Shown here in pieces: positions 17,794 to 25,439 of a stretch of 64,000 nt of DNA (positions are counted from its first letter, which is position 1; the number at the start of each line of letters is the position of its first letter). The stretch lies in the NCBI GenBank assembly GCA_964384945.1, contig CAYLMK010000022.1:27510-91509 (forward strand). Reading direction: 5' to 3'. The notes beneath the pieces are model-generated. The model was not told the DNA's origin, searched no databases, and worked only from the letters and a program-made list of their open reading frames with translations. The position numbers and the translations under genes were made by a program. This DNA is from S015-6 sp964384945 (GTDB lineage Bacteria; Desulfobacterota; DSWW01).

Positions 17794-17863
17794 TAAGGCT
17801 TGCGCCGGCACAAGGTTTCAGGAGAAGAACGGGAAACCATCGGGGGAGGCAAGGAGATCCGAC

Positions 17864-19003
17864 ATGAGGGCACTCGATCGATTCATGGAGATTGCCAAGA
17901 CCGCCTACAACGACGCGATGAAGGCATGGAAGGATGGCGGCGGCAAGATCGTGGGGTATTTTTGCACCAACGTGCCGGAGGAGCTGATCCTGGCGGCGGG
18001 GCTGCTGCCCTATCGGCTGCGGGCGCCGGAGAGCCGGGACACGAGCGAGGCGGACCGGTATACCACTTACCTGAACTGCACCTATTGCCGGCACGTGGTG
18101 GATGATGCGCTGCAGGGCAACTACGGTTTCCTGGACGGCTTTGTCGGATCCAACGGCTGCGATCAGATGCGCCGCGTCTCGGACATCTTCCGGGCCGTCT
18201 CGTTCCGGGAGGCCGCCGATCGGGGGGAGTTCTTCCTGGAGTATGTGGGTGCTCCGCGCGTCCCCCTGGACGAGGCCTCCCGGAAGTATTACCGAGACGA
18301 GATCCTCCGGATGAAGGAAAAGCTGGAGGCCTTCTTCGAGGTTGAGATCACGCAGGAGAAGCTCCGCGGGGCGATCCGGGAGGTGAACGAATCCCGGCGC
18401 CTGCTGCACGATCTGTACGAGCTTCGCAAGGCGGAGCAGCCTCCGATTACGGGCGCGGAGGCCTTGAGCATCACGGTCGCCTATACGTGCATGCCCAAGG
18501 GCCTGTTCAACCGGGAACTCAGGGAGTTGCTCGGCGCCCTCGATGGCCGCAAGGCGGCCCCGGAACACAAGAAGCGCCTCTTCCTTTACGGAAGCGAGCT
18601 GGATGACCCGGACTGGGTGAAGGTGATCGAGGATCAGGGAGGGCTCATCGTAGCGGACGGCACCTGCTTCGGGGGAAGGATGTTCTGGGACTACGTGGAT
18701 GAGACATCCGACCCCCTGGATGCCTTGGCCAAGCGCTATCACGAACGCTGGTCCTGCCCGCGGATGTGCGATCGGGAGCGCAGGCAGGGAAAGATCAAGG
18801 AGATGGTCCGGGACTGGAGAGCGGACGGCATCGTGGGGGAGCGGATCGTTTTCTGCCAACTCTGGGGCTCGGAGAAGGTGATGACGAACCTGGAGGCAAA
18901 GGAGAACGGAATTCCGACCCTTTGGCTGGAGCGGGAGTATCTCCTGGGAGGCACGGGTCAGATCAAGACCCGGGTTCAGGCGTTCCTGGAAAGCATGGAG
19001 TGA
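17864..19003 (+). CDS. 2-hydroxyacyl-CoA dehydratase / benzoyl-CoA reductase C-type subunit (operon 1)
   Basis: The 379-residue protein is of the HgdB/BcrC/BzdN type. Conserved cysteines are C34 (GYFCTNVPEE), C72 and C75 (NCTYC) and C99 (SNGCDQMRR), the residues expected to bind a [4Fe-4S] cluster near the substrate. The P-E-E-L-I-L-A-A-G motif is typical. The enzyme class makes a ketyl radical from an acyl-CoA thioester and either eliminates water from a 2-hydroxyacyl-CoA or reduces an aromatic ring. AAGGAG precedes the ATG. It sits between the activator and the B-type subunit, the usual order. The substrate is not evident; the family is also found with phenyllactyl-, lactyl- and hydroxyglutaryl-CoA. 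Confidence 0.88.
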   Translation: MRALDRFMEIAKTAYNDAMKAWKDGGGKIVGYFCTNVPEELILAAGLLPYRLRAPESRDTSEADRYTTYLNCTYCRHVVDDALQGNYGFLDGFVGSNGCDQMRRVSDIFRAVSFREAADRGEFFLEYVGAPRVPLDEASRKYYRDEILRMKEKLEAFFEVEITQEKLRGAIREVNESRRLLHDLYELRKAEQPPITGAEALSITVAYTCMPKGLFNRELRELLGALDGRKAAPEHKKRLFLYGSELDDPDWVKVIEDQGGLIVADGTCFGGRMFWDYVDETSDPLDALAKRYHERWSCPRMCDRERRQGKIKEMVRDWRADGIVGERIVFCQLWGSEKVMTNLEAKENGIPTLWLEREYLLGGTGQIKTRVQAFLESME

Positions 19004-19033
19004 ACCGAAGGATCCGCAAAGGAGGATTCCGGC

Positions 19034-20332
19034 ATGGCAGCTCCCATACAGTTCAACCGAGAGAAGTTCGATCAAGTCTTCACCGACCATATGACCGCGG
19101 TCCAGAACATGGCCGAGGTGATGGAGGCCATCGGCGATCCGCGGGACGTGTGTGTGCTCAAGGTGTTGAGGGTGGTGGAGCAGCACCTGAAGAACCTCTT
19201 CGCCGCCGTGGAGGCCGGGAAGAAGATCCTCTGGCATGAGTTTCTTTTCTATCCGGAGCTTTTCTGGGGGTTTCCGAATGTGCATCCCTTCATGGCGGAG
19301 GTCCTTTGCGGCTTCCTGCCCATGCTGGACCCGGAAGGACTGAACCCCTACATCGACGCTGCCGAGAACATGGGTCTGCCGCCGGACATCTGCCCTGCGG
19401 ACAAAGGGCTTCTGGGGGTCGTGCTGCAGGAGGTGCAGCCCCCGGCGGACATCGTGGTGGCCCCCACCTCTCCCTGCGACTCCGCCATCACGGCCTACCA
19501 GATCCTGCAGCAGCTCATTGCGGCCCCGGTCCTCCAGTGCGACGTTCCGTACTGGCAGGACGAGCGGGGGGTGGACCTCTACGAGCACCACATCTGGAAG
19601 ATGATCCGAACGATCGAGGAGGTCTGCAAGACCCGGATGGACTGGGACCGGTGCAGGCAGGCCGTCGTGCTGGCCAACGATGCCATCGAGTCCTTTATCG
19701 CCGAAAACGAGATGCGAAAGCTCTCGCCCTGTCCCCATCCGGGCAAGCTCGGCTTCTACCAGTTCCTGACGGTCTGTGCGGTTTCCGGGACGGAACTCGG
19801 CAGGGACATGTGCCGGTTCATCCTCGAGGACTCCAAGCGGTTGGCCGCGCAGGGCAAGGGGGCCCTGGAAGAGGAGAAGGCGAGAATCCTCATGTACAAC
19901 CCGGACCCGTTTTACGACCTGGGAGTACACGACTGGCTCGAAGACCAGTTCGGGGCCATCACCGTGCTGACCTTCTTCGGCCATGCCACACAGACGCTCA
20001 TCGACCCGAGCACGCCGGAATCGATCGTCCGGGACTATGCATGGAAGATGATGAACATCTGCATGGCCCGCCAGTACCGGGGCCCTCACGAATTCTTCAT
20101 GGATGACTTCATCACGGTGCTGGAGGGCTGGAATGTGGACGCGGTCATCGTCCCGGCCCTGATCCAGTGCAAGCACGGGCAGGCCACGCACGGATTCATT
20201 CGGGAGGCCTGCAGGGAACGGGGAAAGCCCCTTCTGCTCGTGGAGTTCGATCCCATGGACGCCAGGCCGGTGTCCATCGACAAGATCCACAGCACGATCG
20301 AAGAGTGGATGGAAACCCAGGTCCTGGTGTAA
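19034..20332 (+). CDS. 2-hydroxyacyl-CoA dehydratase / benzoyl-CoA reductase B-type subunit (operon 1)
   Basis: The 432-residue protein is of the HgdA/BcrB/BzdO type, the partner of the preceding C-type subunit. Candidate cluster cysteines are C120 (PPDICPAD), C148 (TSPCDSAITAY) and C379 (IQCKHGQATHGF), each in a conserved family context. The start follows AAAGGAGG at ideal spacing. The two subunits would form a heterodimer with two iron-sulfur clusters, fed by the operon 1 activator. In class I benzoyl-CoA reductases the aromatic thioester binds between these subunits. This copy is clearly divergent from the operon 2 subunit at 25440-26852, so the two systems probably act on different intermediates. 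Confidence 0.87.
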   Translation: MAAPIQFNREKFDQVFTDHMTAVQNMAEVMEAIGDPRDVCVLKVLRVVEQHLKNLFAAVEAGKKILWHEFLFYPELFWGFPNVHPFMAEVLCGFLPMLDPEGLNPYIDAAENMGLPPDICPADKGLLGVVLQEVQPPADIVVAPTSPCDSAITAYQILQQLIAAPVLQCDVPYWQDERGVDLYEHHIWKMIRTIEEVCKTRMDWDRCRQAVVLANDAIESFIAENEMRKLSPCPHPGKLGFYQFLTVCAVSGTELGRDMCRFILEDSKRLAAQGKGALEEEKARILMYNPDPFYDLGVHDWLEDQFGAITVLTFFGHATQTLIDPSTPESIVRDYAWKMMNICMARQYRGPHEFFMDDFITVLEGWNVDAVIVPALIQCKHGQATHGFIREACRERGKPLLLVEFDPMDARPVSIDKIHSTIEEWMETQVLV

Positions 20333-20357
20333 GTTCGCGGCCGCTGCGGGAGCCCCT

Positions 20358-21188
20358 TTGGCCGAATTCGACGAACAGATCCTCGCGATCCGCAGGTTCG
20401 TCAGGGAGAGAGAGGCACGAGGCCAGCCTCTGTCAAGAACCCGGTGCCCTGCCGACCCAGACGATCTGCTGCGAGGTCTTCCTGTGCGCTTCGAAACCGG
20501 CACCCCTTCTCCCGTCATCCTTCAGGAAGATACCTTCGTCGAGCTGGGCAACCCTTTGCAGGGTAGCGCATCGATGGTGCTCTGGACGCGGCAGGCCGAA
20601 CTCATCCAGGACGGCGTGATCGCCCGTATGGGACCCGACATTCCGGAATCGGAAGGGAAGTCCCTGCCCTTCGGCCAGGTCATTCTGCTGGGCGCAGGCG
20701 GCCTGCAGGAGAAAGATCTGGCCGGCCTGGAACGTGCGAGCAATCTCGGCTCTCTGCTCGAAGGATACATGATCCGCCACGTACCCCGTAAGCTCTGGAG
20801 CCGGGTGAGCCACGAGGCCGCGGCCAGGGGCTTCCGACTCGAGACGATTGGAAGGGCCATCATGGCCCGTTACAGAAGAAGCTTCTCTCTTCTGGAGAAA
20901 GTGGAGATCCTTTTTGTAACCTCCTCCAAGGAGGATGTCCGGGAACTCGAGGGCATCGGCCTTGCGGCCAAGGGCAAGAGCCTGGCGATCCGCAAACTGA
21001 GCCGCTCCGCGGAGGGAGTCTACGAGTGCGACGATCTGAGCTGCGACGACTGCCCGGAGAAACCGACATGCGACACGATTCGGGAGGTGCTGGTGATACG
21101 CAGGAAAGGCAAGGTCGTCGGCATCGAGGTGGTCCGCGACAAGGGACAAGAAGGGGCGGCCAAGAAGACCCAACGATCCCCGGAGTAG
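20358..21188 (+). CDS. AcsB/CdhC-like protein lacking the catalytic cluster region
   Basis: The 276-residue protein starts at TTG after GGGAG. A central segment (about 120-190: L-L-E-G-Y-M-I-R-H-V-P-x-K-L-W-x-R-V, then E-K-V-E-I-L-F-V-T) recalls the C-terminal half of acetyl-CoA synthase beta subunit (PF03598). The C terminus has C-x4-C-x2-C-x5-C (about 234-248) followed by a basic strand. It is far shorter than AcsB (over 700) or CdhC (about 470), so it would not be a working acetyl-CoA synthase by itself. It lies 25 bases after the B subunit and before the UroD-type methyltransferase. It might handle a metal or an acyl-CoA transfer step. The homology is a tentative judgement by eye. Confidence 0.45.
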   Translation: MAEFDEQILAIRRFVREREARGQPLSRTRCPADPDDLLRGLPVRFETGTPSPVILQEDTFVELGNPLQGSASMVLWTRQAELIQDGVIARMGPDIPESEGKSLPFGQVILLGAGGLQEKDLAGLERASNLGSLLEGYMIRHVPRKLWSRVSHEAAARGFRLETIGRAIMARYRRSFSLLEKVEILFVTSSKEDVRELEGIGLAAKGKSLAIRKLSRSAEGVYECDDLSCDDCPEKPTCDTIREVLVIRRKGKVVGIEVVRDKGQEGAAKKTQRSPE

Positions 21189-21288
21189 CCGCCCGGCTCC
21201 GGGAAGGCCGCTCGTTTGGGGGTGCGCGAACAGGACGTCCCGGCCCGGCGCTCTGATCTGCAACCGGGTCGGATAAGGGGGAACGAGG

Positions 21289-22335
21289 ATGGAGAGACGT
21301 GCGGGGAAGAAATACCTCGTGAACGCCCTCAAAGGACGCTACTCGGATCGGGTTCCGGTTACCGTGCTGCCGGGTCCTTTCTGTGCCGGCTTTTCCGGGA
21401 TCAGCGTGAGGGAGTTCCTCACGAACGCGGCGAGCAGCGCCAAGGCGCAGGTGGCATTTTATGAGCGCTTTCAACCGGACAGCGCAATCGTGGTCAACGA
21501 TGTCTATCTGGAAAGCGAGGCCCTGGGCTGCGAACTCGACTTCCCGGAGGATGACATCTCCCATATCAAGGCCCCCTTGCTCGCGGAGAAGGGAGACCTT
21601 CTGAAGCTGAAGGTGGCCGACCCGAAGCGGGACGGCCGGCTGCCCTACTATCTCGAGGTCTGTGAGCGGATGTCCGCGGCCTTGCCGGACGCAGCTGTGG
21701 GAGGAAGCCAGGCAGGGCCCTGGAACATCGCGATGAACCTGCGCGGACACGAGACGCTCCTCAACGATACCTTCGACGATCCGGATTTCATTCACGCCCT
21801 CATGCGGCTCACGACGGATACGGTCAAGGCGTTCTGCGACGCTTCGCTCGGCACGGGGGTGGGGCCCGCCATCCACGAGGCCTCCGCCTCCTGCAGCCTC
21901 ATCTCGCCGAAGATATACAGGGAGTTCATCCGACCGTACCATCTGGAGTTGAGCGAGTACTTCCGGGCCAAGAAGGTTTATGTAAGCCTTCACATCTGCG
22001 GCTTCATCGACCCCGTGCTCCGGGACGTGGTCGACGTGGGCCTGAGCCCCCTGAGCATCGACAGCCCCACCTCCCTGGAAAAGACAGTCGTCCTCTGCAA
22101 GGAGAGGCGTGCCACGGTCATGGGGAACGTGCGGACGAGCCTGTTTCACAGCGGCACCAAGGAGGCCATGGAGCAGGACATCCGAAGATGCATCGATACG
22201 GCCGCCGGGCACGGCCACTTCATCCTGGCCTCGGGGTGCGAGATCCCACGAAACTCGACAGTGGACCGGATCGATCACTATTTCGAATATGCGCGCGATT
22301 ACGGGCGGGAGGTCATGGGAAGGCTGACGTCCTGA
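21289..22335 (+). CDS. uroporphyrinogen-decarboxylase-family (MtaA-like) methyltransferase
   Basis: The 348-residue protein belongs to the URO-D superfamily, but in the methylcobamide:CoM/methyltransferase branch rather than heme HemE. The zinc ligand pattern of that branch, H235-x-C237 (LHICGF) and C317 (SGCEIPRNS), is present. Such proteins move methyl groups between a substrate and a corrinoid protein or thiol. No corrinoid protein is encoded next to it. It is sixth in operon 1, about 100 bases after the AcsB-like gene. The pairing with an AcsB-like protein suggests one-carbon chemistry, perhaps demethylation of a methoxy or angular methyl group; this is speculative. Confidence 0.8.
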   Translation: MERRAGKKYLVNALKGRYSDRVPVTVLPGPFCAGFSGISVREFLTNAASSAKAQVAFYERFQPDSAIVVNDVYLESEALGCELDFPEDDISHIKAPLLAEKGDLLKLKVADPKRDGRLPYYLEVCERMSAALPDAAVGGSQAGPWNIAMNLRGHETLLNDTFDDPDFIHALMRLTTDTVKAFCDASLGTGVGPAIHEASASCSLISPKIYREFIRPYHLELSEYFRAKKVYVSLHICGFIDPVLRDVVDVGLSPLSIDSPTSLEKTVVLCKERRATVMGNVRTSLFHSGTKEAMEQDIRRCIDTAAGHGHFILASGCEIPRNSTVDRIDHYFEYARDYGREVMGRLTS

Positions 22336-22353
22336 GGGTCCGGGAGGGAAGAA

Positions 22354-22863
22354 ATGGACAAATACCCGATTCTATCGAGCGACGAGTGGCCGGAGATCCG
22401 AAAAGCGAAGGCCTCGGCCAAGACAGGCTGGAGCTATTTCGAGAACCTGGTCAAGACCCTCCACCAGGAACTGGGCGAGCAGAAGACGGCGGAGTTGCTG
22501 GAGACGTTCATGCGGGGGAATGCCAGGAGGTTCGTGGTGCCCGCCATGAAGTCGTTCGGGCTTGAGGGTAAAGATGCATGGTCCCTCGCGAGCTATTTCA
22601 AGCTGGCGACCGGCGACATCATCGGATACAAGGCGGAACTCTCTAGGCCGCAACCGAACGTGGTCAGCTACCGGCTTTATCCCCCCTGCCTCTGGTTTCC
22701 GAAGCTCGACATTCCGCCGAGCTTCTGCGAGGCCCTGGGGTGTTTCGAAAAGGAGGCGGCCAGGATCGTGAACCCGGACATCGAGATCCGGCACACCAAG
22801 CTGATGACCGCCGGGGACGAATACTGCGAGATCCTCTTCGTCGAGAAGGAAAAATCCTGGTAG
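22354..22863 (+). CDS. L-2-amino-thiazoline-4-carboxylic-acid-hydrolase-like protein (operon 1, last gene)
   Basis: The 169-residue protein resembles the ATC-hydrolase-type family (PF14196): helical N-terminal half, then D-I-x-x-R-H-T-K-L-M-T-A-G-D-E-Y-C-E-I-L-F near the C terminus. C112 (YPPCLWF), C124, C129 and C153 are candidate functional cysteines. The named activity is known only for a Pseudomonas enzyme; most family members are uncharacterised and occur in anaerobe degradation clusters. It follows the UroD-type gene by 18 bases with a strong GGGAGGGAAG site and closes the operon. A convergent AT-rich gap of 139 bases separates it from operon 2. Confidence 0.45.
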   Translation: MDKYPILSSDEWPEIRKAKASAKTGWSYFENLVKTLHQELGEQKTAELLETFMRGNARRFVVPAMKSFGLEGKDAWSLASYFKLATGDIIGYKAELSRPQPNVVSYRLYPPCLWFPKLDIPPSFCEALGCFEKEAARIVNPDIEIRHTKLMTAGDEYCEILFVEKEKSW

Positions 22864-23002
22864 AACGGGAAGAAAGGAGGAGGACCTGAGAAAGTGCTTA
22901 CCTTTCTTTGATGAATTACATTATTAAACAAGTATAAGGAATTCTATTTAAATCTGTTTTTACTTGTCTTTCCTGGCCGAGTCCTGCCAACCCCCGCCGA
23001 CG

Positions 23003-23719
23003 CTAGGCCTCCCCCTTCCAAGGATCCAATCGGGGGATCCACATGGGCACGTTGGCGCGGTAGAGATCGTAGGCCTCGCCGATTTCCGCCCTCGTGTCCC
23101 TCTCCTCCAGGTAGGTCCCGATCAGGACGTAGATCGTGACGAGGAGTGCGAACTCGAACCGTCCCGCCGTCATGACGGGGCCGATCCATAGGGAAGCGAT
23201 GGAGGCCAGATAAACCGGGTGGCGGCAGTGGCGGTACGGCCCCCTCAGGCAAAGCGCCGGCGCCGGATTCGGCTCCCCGCGGAAATGCCGGATGATCCTG
23301 CGAACGCCCAGCACCTCCATGTAATCGAGGAGGATCGAGCAGTAGAAGACTGCCGCGAATGCGGAAACGAATAGAAGGGCGAGGATCCAGTAGAGGATTC
23401 CGCCGGCCTGCCAGACTACTCCCTCCAGGGGCCTCCAGCAGCAGAGCATCAGGCACTGGATCAACCCGGCGATGACGGTGAAGACGAGCTTGACGAAGTT
23501 CTCTCCCACCAGGCGGGCCAGGAAGCCCCTGAAGAACCTGCGTGCCATGAGGCTGTGGCTTCCGCCCCAGAAGAGCACCAGGCAGGCATTGAAAAGGGCG
23601 TCGGACGCTCCTCCCGTTCCTTGCCTTGGAAACAGGAGGAAGAGGAACAGCCAGACGCCGGGGACGTGAAAGGCAACGAGGTTCAGCGCAATCAATCCGA
23701 ACAATTGCAATCTCTTCAT
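23003..23719 (-). CDS. isoprenylcysteine-carboxyl-methyltransferase / NnrU-like membrane protein
   Basis: The 238-residue protein has about six hydrophobic segments and the C-terminal ICMT/PEMT signature G-P-Y-R-H-C-R-H-P-V-Y-L, then E-E-R-D and Y-x-x-Y-R-A-N-V-P. In ICMT and phospholipid N-methyltransferases this region binds SAM. Related NnrU/MddA proteins methylate other thiols or have unknown roles. It lies in the inner membrane. It is the last gene of operon 2, 71 bases after the BcrD-like subunit, with no obvious Shine-Dalgarno sequence. A role in methylating a hydrophobic substrate or cofactor is possible. A longer open frame on the same strand in another phase looks like a shadow. Confidence 0.75.
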   Translation of the reverse strand: MKRLQLFGLIALNLVAFHVPGVWLFLFLLFPRQGTGGASDALFNACLVLFWGGSHSLMARRFFRGFLARLVGENFVKLVFTVIAGLIQCLMLCCWRPLEGVVWQAGGILYWILALLFVSAFAAVFYCSILLDYMEVLGVRRIIRHFRGEPNPAPALCLRGPYRHCRHPVYLASIASLWIGPVMTAGRFEFALLVTIYVLIGTYLEERDTRAEIGEAYDLYRANVPMWIPRLDPWKGEA

Positions 23720-23790
23720 GAGTCGCGATGCCTGGTCGCTTGGTCACGGCGCGGGGCCTCACCCCTGATCCCTGAGCCCTGAGCCGCCCC

Positions 23791-24594
23791 CTATGCCTCG
23801 TGGTCGTCAACGCCGATCTTTGCAAAACGCTCTTTGGCGAACAGGGCCGCGCCCAACGCGCCGACGATCTGCGGATCGATGCCCAGATCGCATACGTTCC
23901 TGCCGATCACCCTTTCCAAGGCCTTGACCACGGCCAGGTTCTTGGCCACGCCGCCGGTCACGCAGACCTCCTCCTCGATGCCTACCTTTGCGATCAGCCG
24001 GTGGACGCGGGTTGCAAGGGTTTCGGCCACTCCCAGCGCAACGTCCTGCATGGTCCGTCCTTCCCCCAAATGAACCATCACATCGAACTGGGTGAAGACC
24101 GTGCATATGCTGCTGATCGGCACCGGGTCGGTTCCCTGGAGGGCCATGGGACCGAGTTCCGAGACATGGACGCCGAAGGTCTTGGCAATGCCTTCCAGAA
24201 AACGTCCCGTTCCGGCCGCGCACTTGTCGTTCATCACGAAATCCTTCAAATCGCCCGCCCCGTCGACCCGAATCGCCTTGCAGTCCTGCCCGCCCACGTC
24301 GATGATCGTGCGCACCTTGGGGTTGGCCCAATGGGCGCCTTTCCCGTGGCATGAGATCTCGGAGATGTTGTGCCGGGAAAACGGGATCCTTTCCCTCCCG
24401 TACCCTGTGCTCACGCAGAAGGCGATATCGTCCTGCCGAACCCCTGCCTCCGCCAATGCCGCATCCATGGCAGCCCTTGCAGAATCCACCGGGTTCGGCT
24501 TCACGACGATAATCGAGGATGCAAGCAGCTTGTCGTCCCCAAGCAAGACTGCTTCGGCGCTCATCGAGCCGACATCCACCCCTGCAAAGATCAC
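23791..24594 (-). CDS. benzoyl-CoA-reductase-type ATPase subunit, BcrD/BzdQ-like (operon 2)
   Basis: The 267-residue ASKHA ATPase starts at GTG, whose last two bases overlap the TGA of the preceding ATPase gene (GTGA). Motifs are VDVGSMSAE (6-14), DVGGQD (99-104), C124 (NDKCAAGTGRF) and C164 (SSICTVF). Compared with the operon 1 protein the usual A-E-S-E-V after the second cysteine is T-Q-F-D-V. Two different ATPases in tandem are the mark of class I benzoyl-CoA reductase (BcrAD, BzdPQ). The small size fits BzdPQ better than Thauera BcrA (over 400). Together they form a [4Fe-4S]-bridged heterodimer that couples two ATP to each electron. Confidence 0.88.
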   Translation of the reverse strand: MIFAGVDVGSMSAEAVLLGDDKLLASSIIVVKPNPVDSARAAMDAALAEAGVRQDDIAFCVSTGYGRERIPFSRHNISEISCHGKGAHWANPKVRTIIDVGGQDCKAIRVDGAGDLKDFVMNDKCAAGTGRFLEGIAKTFGVHVSELGPMALQGTDPVPISSICTVFTQFDVMVHLGEGRTMQDVALGVAETLATRVHRLIAKVGIEEEVCVTGGVAKNLAVVKALERVIGRNVCDLGIDPQIVGALGAALFAKERFAKIGVDDHEA

Positions 24595-25364
24595 GTGCCT
24601 CCTCCGCTCGCAAGCAGTGCGGCGCCGACCGCGGCGATCAGGTCGGGCTCGGGCTGGAAAACGTGCAGTTTTCTCCGAAGCGCGCCCTGTAACAGCTCCC
24701 GTATCCTCTCGTTCCTGGCGAGCCCCCCTCCCACGATGAGAGGTTCCTTTGCATTGACCTTCTTGCACAGGGAAGCGATGTTCTTCGTGAGGGAGTCGAG
24801 GATTGCCTCAACGATGTCGGCCACCGACTCCCCATCGTTGATCAGGCTGACCACCTCGCTTTCGGCAAAAACGGCGCACTGGTTGCTCATGGCGATCTTC
24901 TTGTCCGAAAAACGCGCAATCTTCGCAGAATCCTCAACCGGACATCCGAGCGCCTCGAGGATGACCTCAAGGAACTTCCCTGCGCCGGAAGCGCATTTGT
25001 CGTTCAGCATGTACCGAAGCACGCGCCCTTCTTGGTTCACGGACAAGGCCACGCTCTGCTGGGTCCCAAGGCAGAGTACGGACCTGCAGGAAGGCTCCGC
25101 CCACACGGCCGCCTTCGCAAGACAGTTGATCGTGGCCGCGGTCTTGTATTTCCCCGAGGCCTTGCCCTGCCCCCATCCCGTGACCCGGATGTCGTCGAAG
25201 TCGCGCGGCTGAAGGTTTTTCTCGGTTGCGATGTTCTCGAGGACCCGCTCCATGGCGCGGCTCGGGTTGGCCCGGGTTTCCATGCGTGCTGCGTGGACGA
25301 TTTGCCCAGCCTGAAGGACCACGGCCTTTGTGAAGCCCGTTCCAATGTCGCAACCCAGAATCAT
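24591..25364 (-). CDS. benzoyl-CoA-reductase-type ATPase subunit, BcrA/BzdP-like, with altered motif (operon 2)
   Basis: The 257-residue ASKHA ATPase has CDIGTGFTK (5-13), C124 (NDKCASGAGKF) and C163 (SNQCAVFAESEV), the two cluster cysteines. The second phosphate motif, normally D-I/V-G-G-Q-D, reads C-L-G-T-Q-Q (98-103): both acidic residues are gone. This could mean reduced ATP hydrolysis in this subunit, or a subgroup trait. It overlaps the next ATPase gene by four bases, so the two are translationally coupled and made in equal amounts. GATGGGGG lies before the ATG. Confidence 0.86.
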   Translation of the reverse strand: MILGCDIGTGFTKAVVLQAGQIVHAARMETRANPSRAMERVLENIATEKNLQPRDFDDIRVTGWGQGKASGKYKTAATINCLAKAAVWAEPSCRSVLCLGTQQSVALSVNQEGRVLRYMLNDKCASGAGKFLEVILEALGCPVEDSAKIARFSDKKIAMSNQCAVFAESEVVSLINDGESVADIVEAILDSLTKNIASLCKKVNAKEPLIVGGGLARNERIRELLQGALRRKLHVFQPEPDLIAAVGAALLASGGGT

Positions 25365-25439
25365 TGTCCCCCATCCTCACAAGACCCATTGCGTCGCGCC
25401 AGGGGAAAGGGTCCAGGGGCGGTTATCGTTCTGACGAAG

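Noticed and set aside
17699..20518. A minus-strand open frame of over 900 codons across operon 1
   Set aside because: It is antisense to the C- and B-type subunit genes and its translation has no recognisable domain.
22864..23002. A bidirectional terminator between the convergent operons
   Set aside because: Only a 7-bp inverted repeat (22928-22934 and 22961-22967) with a 26-base loop is visible; it is too weak to call.
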